Shown here in pieces: positions 5,535-6,371 of a stretch of DNA of 6,371 bases; position 1 is the stretch's first letter, and each line of letters opens with the position of its first letter. The notes beneath the pieces are model-generated. The model worked only from the letters and a program-made list of their open reading frames with translations, searched no databases and was not told the origin of the DNA. This stretch comes from an uncultured Polyangiaceae bacterium. Its GTDB lineage: Bacteria; Myxococcota_A; Polyangia; Polyangiales; Polyangiaceae. The position numbers and the translations under genes were made by a program. The stretch spans positions 1-6,371 of the forward strand of contig CALKVR010000112.1 of NCBI GenBank assembly GCA_938004815.1. The letters are read 5' to 3'.

Positions 5535-6212
5535 GTGCATTCGTCTCGGCTCTCTCTTCTCTGCGCGGGCGTGCTGCTCGCAATGGCCGGCTGCTTCGTC
5601 GACGCCCTGGGCGGCGGCCGCGACGGTGGCACCGGCGGTGCCGGTGGCGCGGCGACCTCGAGCGCGTCCGGCGACGCGTCGAGCAGCGCCTCCGACGGTA
5701 CGACCGCTGCGAGCAGCGGTGCCACATCGACCGCGAGCAGTGGAATGGGCGGTGCAGGCGGCGCCGCCCCCGAGCCCTGTCCGGTCGGTTGGACGCTCGG
5801 GGCGCTCCAGGACTGTTACCGCGTCGTGCCTCCTGGTTCTCAGGACGGCGTCGACCGAGACGAGGCAAAGAGCCTCTGCGAGGCCGCTGCGCAAGCCGTC
5901 GGCGAGAGCGGACGGCTGGCCTCCCCGAACAACACGCCGGACATCGCGACGCTCGAGACGCTCGGCGGCGCCCAGTTCGATATCTGGACGAGCGGGCGGT
6001 ACGACAGCGGCCAACCGAACCAATTCGTCTGGGAGGGCAGCCCCGACACGTTCAATTTCCAGGGGGGCCAGGCCCCGTGGGCCGGCAACCAGCCCGACAA
6101 CATGCCCGGCGAGTCGTGCGTCATCATCACCGACGGCGCGCTCCACACCTACGAGTGTTGGGACGTCGACTTCTCGCAGCCTTTCGCGGCCGGCTGCGAG
6201 ATCGCGCGCTAA
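5535..6212 (+). CDS. C-type lectin-domain lipoprotein
   Basis: This 225-residue protein starts with GTG; GGAGG at 5526-5530 lies 4 nt before it. The signal peptide ends in M-A-G-C, predicting lipidation at Cys20. Residues 27-79 are a Gly/Ala/Ser/Thr linker. Residues 82-225 form a C-type lectin-like domain. Six cysteines at 82, 94, 115, 195, 208 and 221 fit the long form: pairs 82-94, 115-221 and 195-208 are expected. Family motifs include 'PCPVGWTLGALQDCYRV', a WIGL-like segment at 150-154 (IWTSG), Gln186-Pro187-Asp188-Asn189 in the position of the carbohydrate-specificity motif (QPD is the galactose-type variant), Glu193, and W-D at 209-210 where WND normally stands. Together these suggest a calcium-dependent glycan- or protein-binding surface lipoprotein; binding is inferred. 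Nothing upstream shows a clear promoter. Its TAA overlaps the stop of the convergent downstream gene. Confidence 0.9.
   Translation: MHSSRLSLLCAGVLLAMAGCFVDALGGGRDGGTGGAGGAATSSASGDASSSASDGTTAASSGATSTASSGMGGAGGAAPEPCPVGWTLGALQDCYRVVPPGSQDGVDRDEAKSLCEAAAQAVGESGRLASPNNTPDIATLETLGGAQFDIWTSGRYDSGQPNQFVWEGSPDTFNFQGGQAPWAGNQPDNMPGESCVIITDGALHTYECWDVDFSQPFAAGCEIAR
5613..5771 (+). repeat. Low-complexity Gly/Ala/Ser/Thr linker coding sequence
   Basis: Codons for GGTGGAGGAA, then SSASGDASSS and AASSGATSTASS, form the spacer between the lipid anchor and the lectin domain. They contain short imperfect repeats of GCGAGCAGCG-type sequence. The linker presumably extends the lectin domain away from the membrane. 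Confidence 0.6.
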
Positions 6213-6371
6213 ACGAGCATCCTCCGCAGCGTGCCGATCAACGACAGCCGCGGCCGGGCTGCCGTCGATCTCGCTCCGCGCGACAAGCGCCTCAGCTCTT
6301 GCTCGTACCAGGTGAGGGTCGCGGCGGCACCGATCCACGGTACGTCGAGCCTCGGCTCGTGCTCGAGACGC
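6209..6371 (-). CDS. Partial hypothetical protein, C-terminal 53 residues
   Basis: A minus-strand frame enters from the right edge and ends at TAG (6211-6209). The visible C-terminus includes 'LEHEPRLDVPWIGAAATLTW', then 'YEQELRRLSRG' and the ending LIGTLRRMLV. Its third codon positions are mostly G or C. An overlapping frame on this strand (ATC-less, Arg/Ala-rich, running back through 5130) looks like a shadow by composition. I do not recognise the family; the short segment looks like a soluble domain with a basic C-terminal helix. Its stop overlaps the TAA of the lectin gene (6210-6212), a tight convergent arrangement that supports this frame. Confidence 0.5.
   Translation of the reverse strand, partial: RLEHEPRLDVPWIGAAATLTWYEQELRRLSRGARSTAARPRLSLIGTLRRMLV

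Noticed and set aside
4438..6315. Very long plus-strand open frame opposite the ARPP-1-like gene and through the lectin gene
   Set aside because: It is antisense to, or out of frame with, genes having clear domains and signal peptides. Its product is Arg/Ala/Pro-rich low-complexity sequence, as expected for shadow frames in GC-rich DNA.
5130..6338. Long minus-strand open frame spanning the lectin gene and the divergent spacer
   Set aside because: It runs antisense to the C-type lectin gene and through the hairpin spacer, and its product shows no domain. It is a GC-rich shadow.

Overview
The window looks like chromosomal DNA of a myxobacterium, most likely Polyangiales (the Sorangium/Polyangium/Sandaracinus side). 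The base composition is very GC-rich. One protein ends in a MYXO-CTERM sorting tail and belongs to what I recognise as the SCE4755 polysaccharide monooxygenase-like family, which is named after a Sorangium cellulosum locus. Several predicted lipoproteins carry the long Ser/Thr/Gly/Ala linkers that are common in this group. The assignment rests on these features, not on a database search.

Layout from left to right. At the left edge is the 5' part of an unrecognised minus-strand gene (1-148). Next is a minus-strand pair: a BON-domain lipoprotein (1192 to 806), followed 21 bp downstream by a glycine-zipper protein like general stress protein 17M (784 to 236). Together they look like a small envelope-stress operon. 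After a 246-bp intergenic region comes a cysteine-rich, repeat-containing lipoprotein with a somatomedin-B-like C-terminus (2059 to 1439, minus). It is divergent from, and almost touching, a plus-strand LOG-family Rossmann-fold protein (2082-3248). That gene converges, with 11 bp between the stops, on a minus-strand pair: an ARPP-1/DUF6569-like lipoprotein (5316 to 4123) and then the His-brace LPMO-like MYXO-CTERM protein (4066 to 3260). A 218-bp divergent spacer holding a strong inverted repeat separates this pair from a plus-strand C-type-lectin lipoprotein (5535-6212). Its stop codon overlaps the stop of a partial minus-strand gene at the right edge (6209-6371).

Apart from the LOG-family enzyme and the two edge fragments, every gene encodes a predicted exported, membrane or surface-anchored protein. 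There are four lipoproteins, one glycine-zipper membrane protein and one probable myxosortase substrate. Two carry modules associated with carbohydrate or extracellular-protein binding (C-type lectin, LPMO-like) and one has disulfide-rich repeats. The window therefore reads as a cell-envelope/surface neighbourhood. Nothing in the sequence ties these genes into one pathway. I see no mobile element, CRISPR array, tRNA or rRNA. The most unusual features are the divergent start arrangement at 2057-2084, the alternative-pairing GC hairpin at 5422-5468, and the pairing of an ARPP-1 lipoprotein with an LPMO-like MYXO-CTERM protein.
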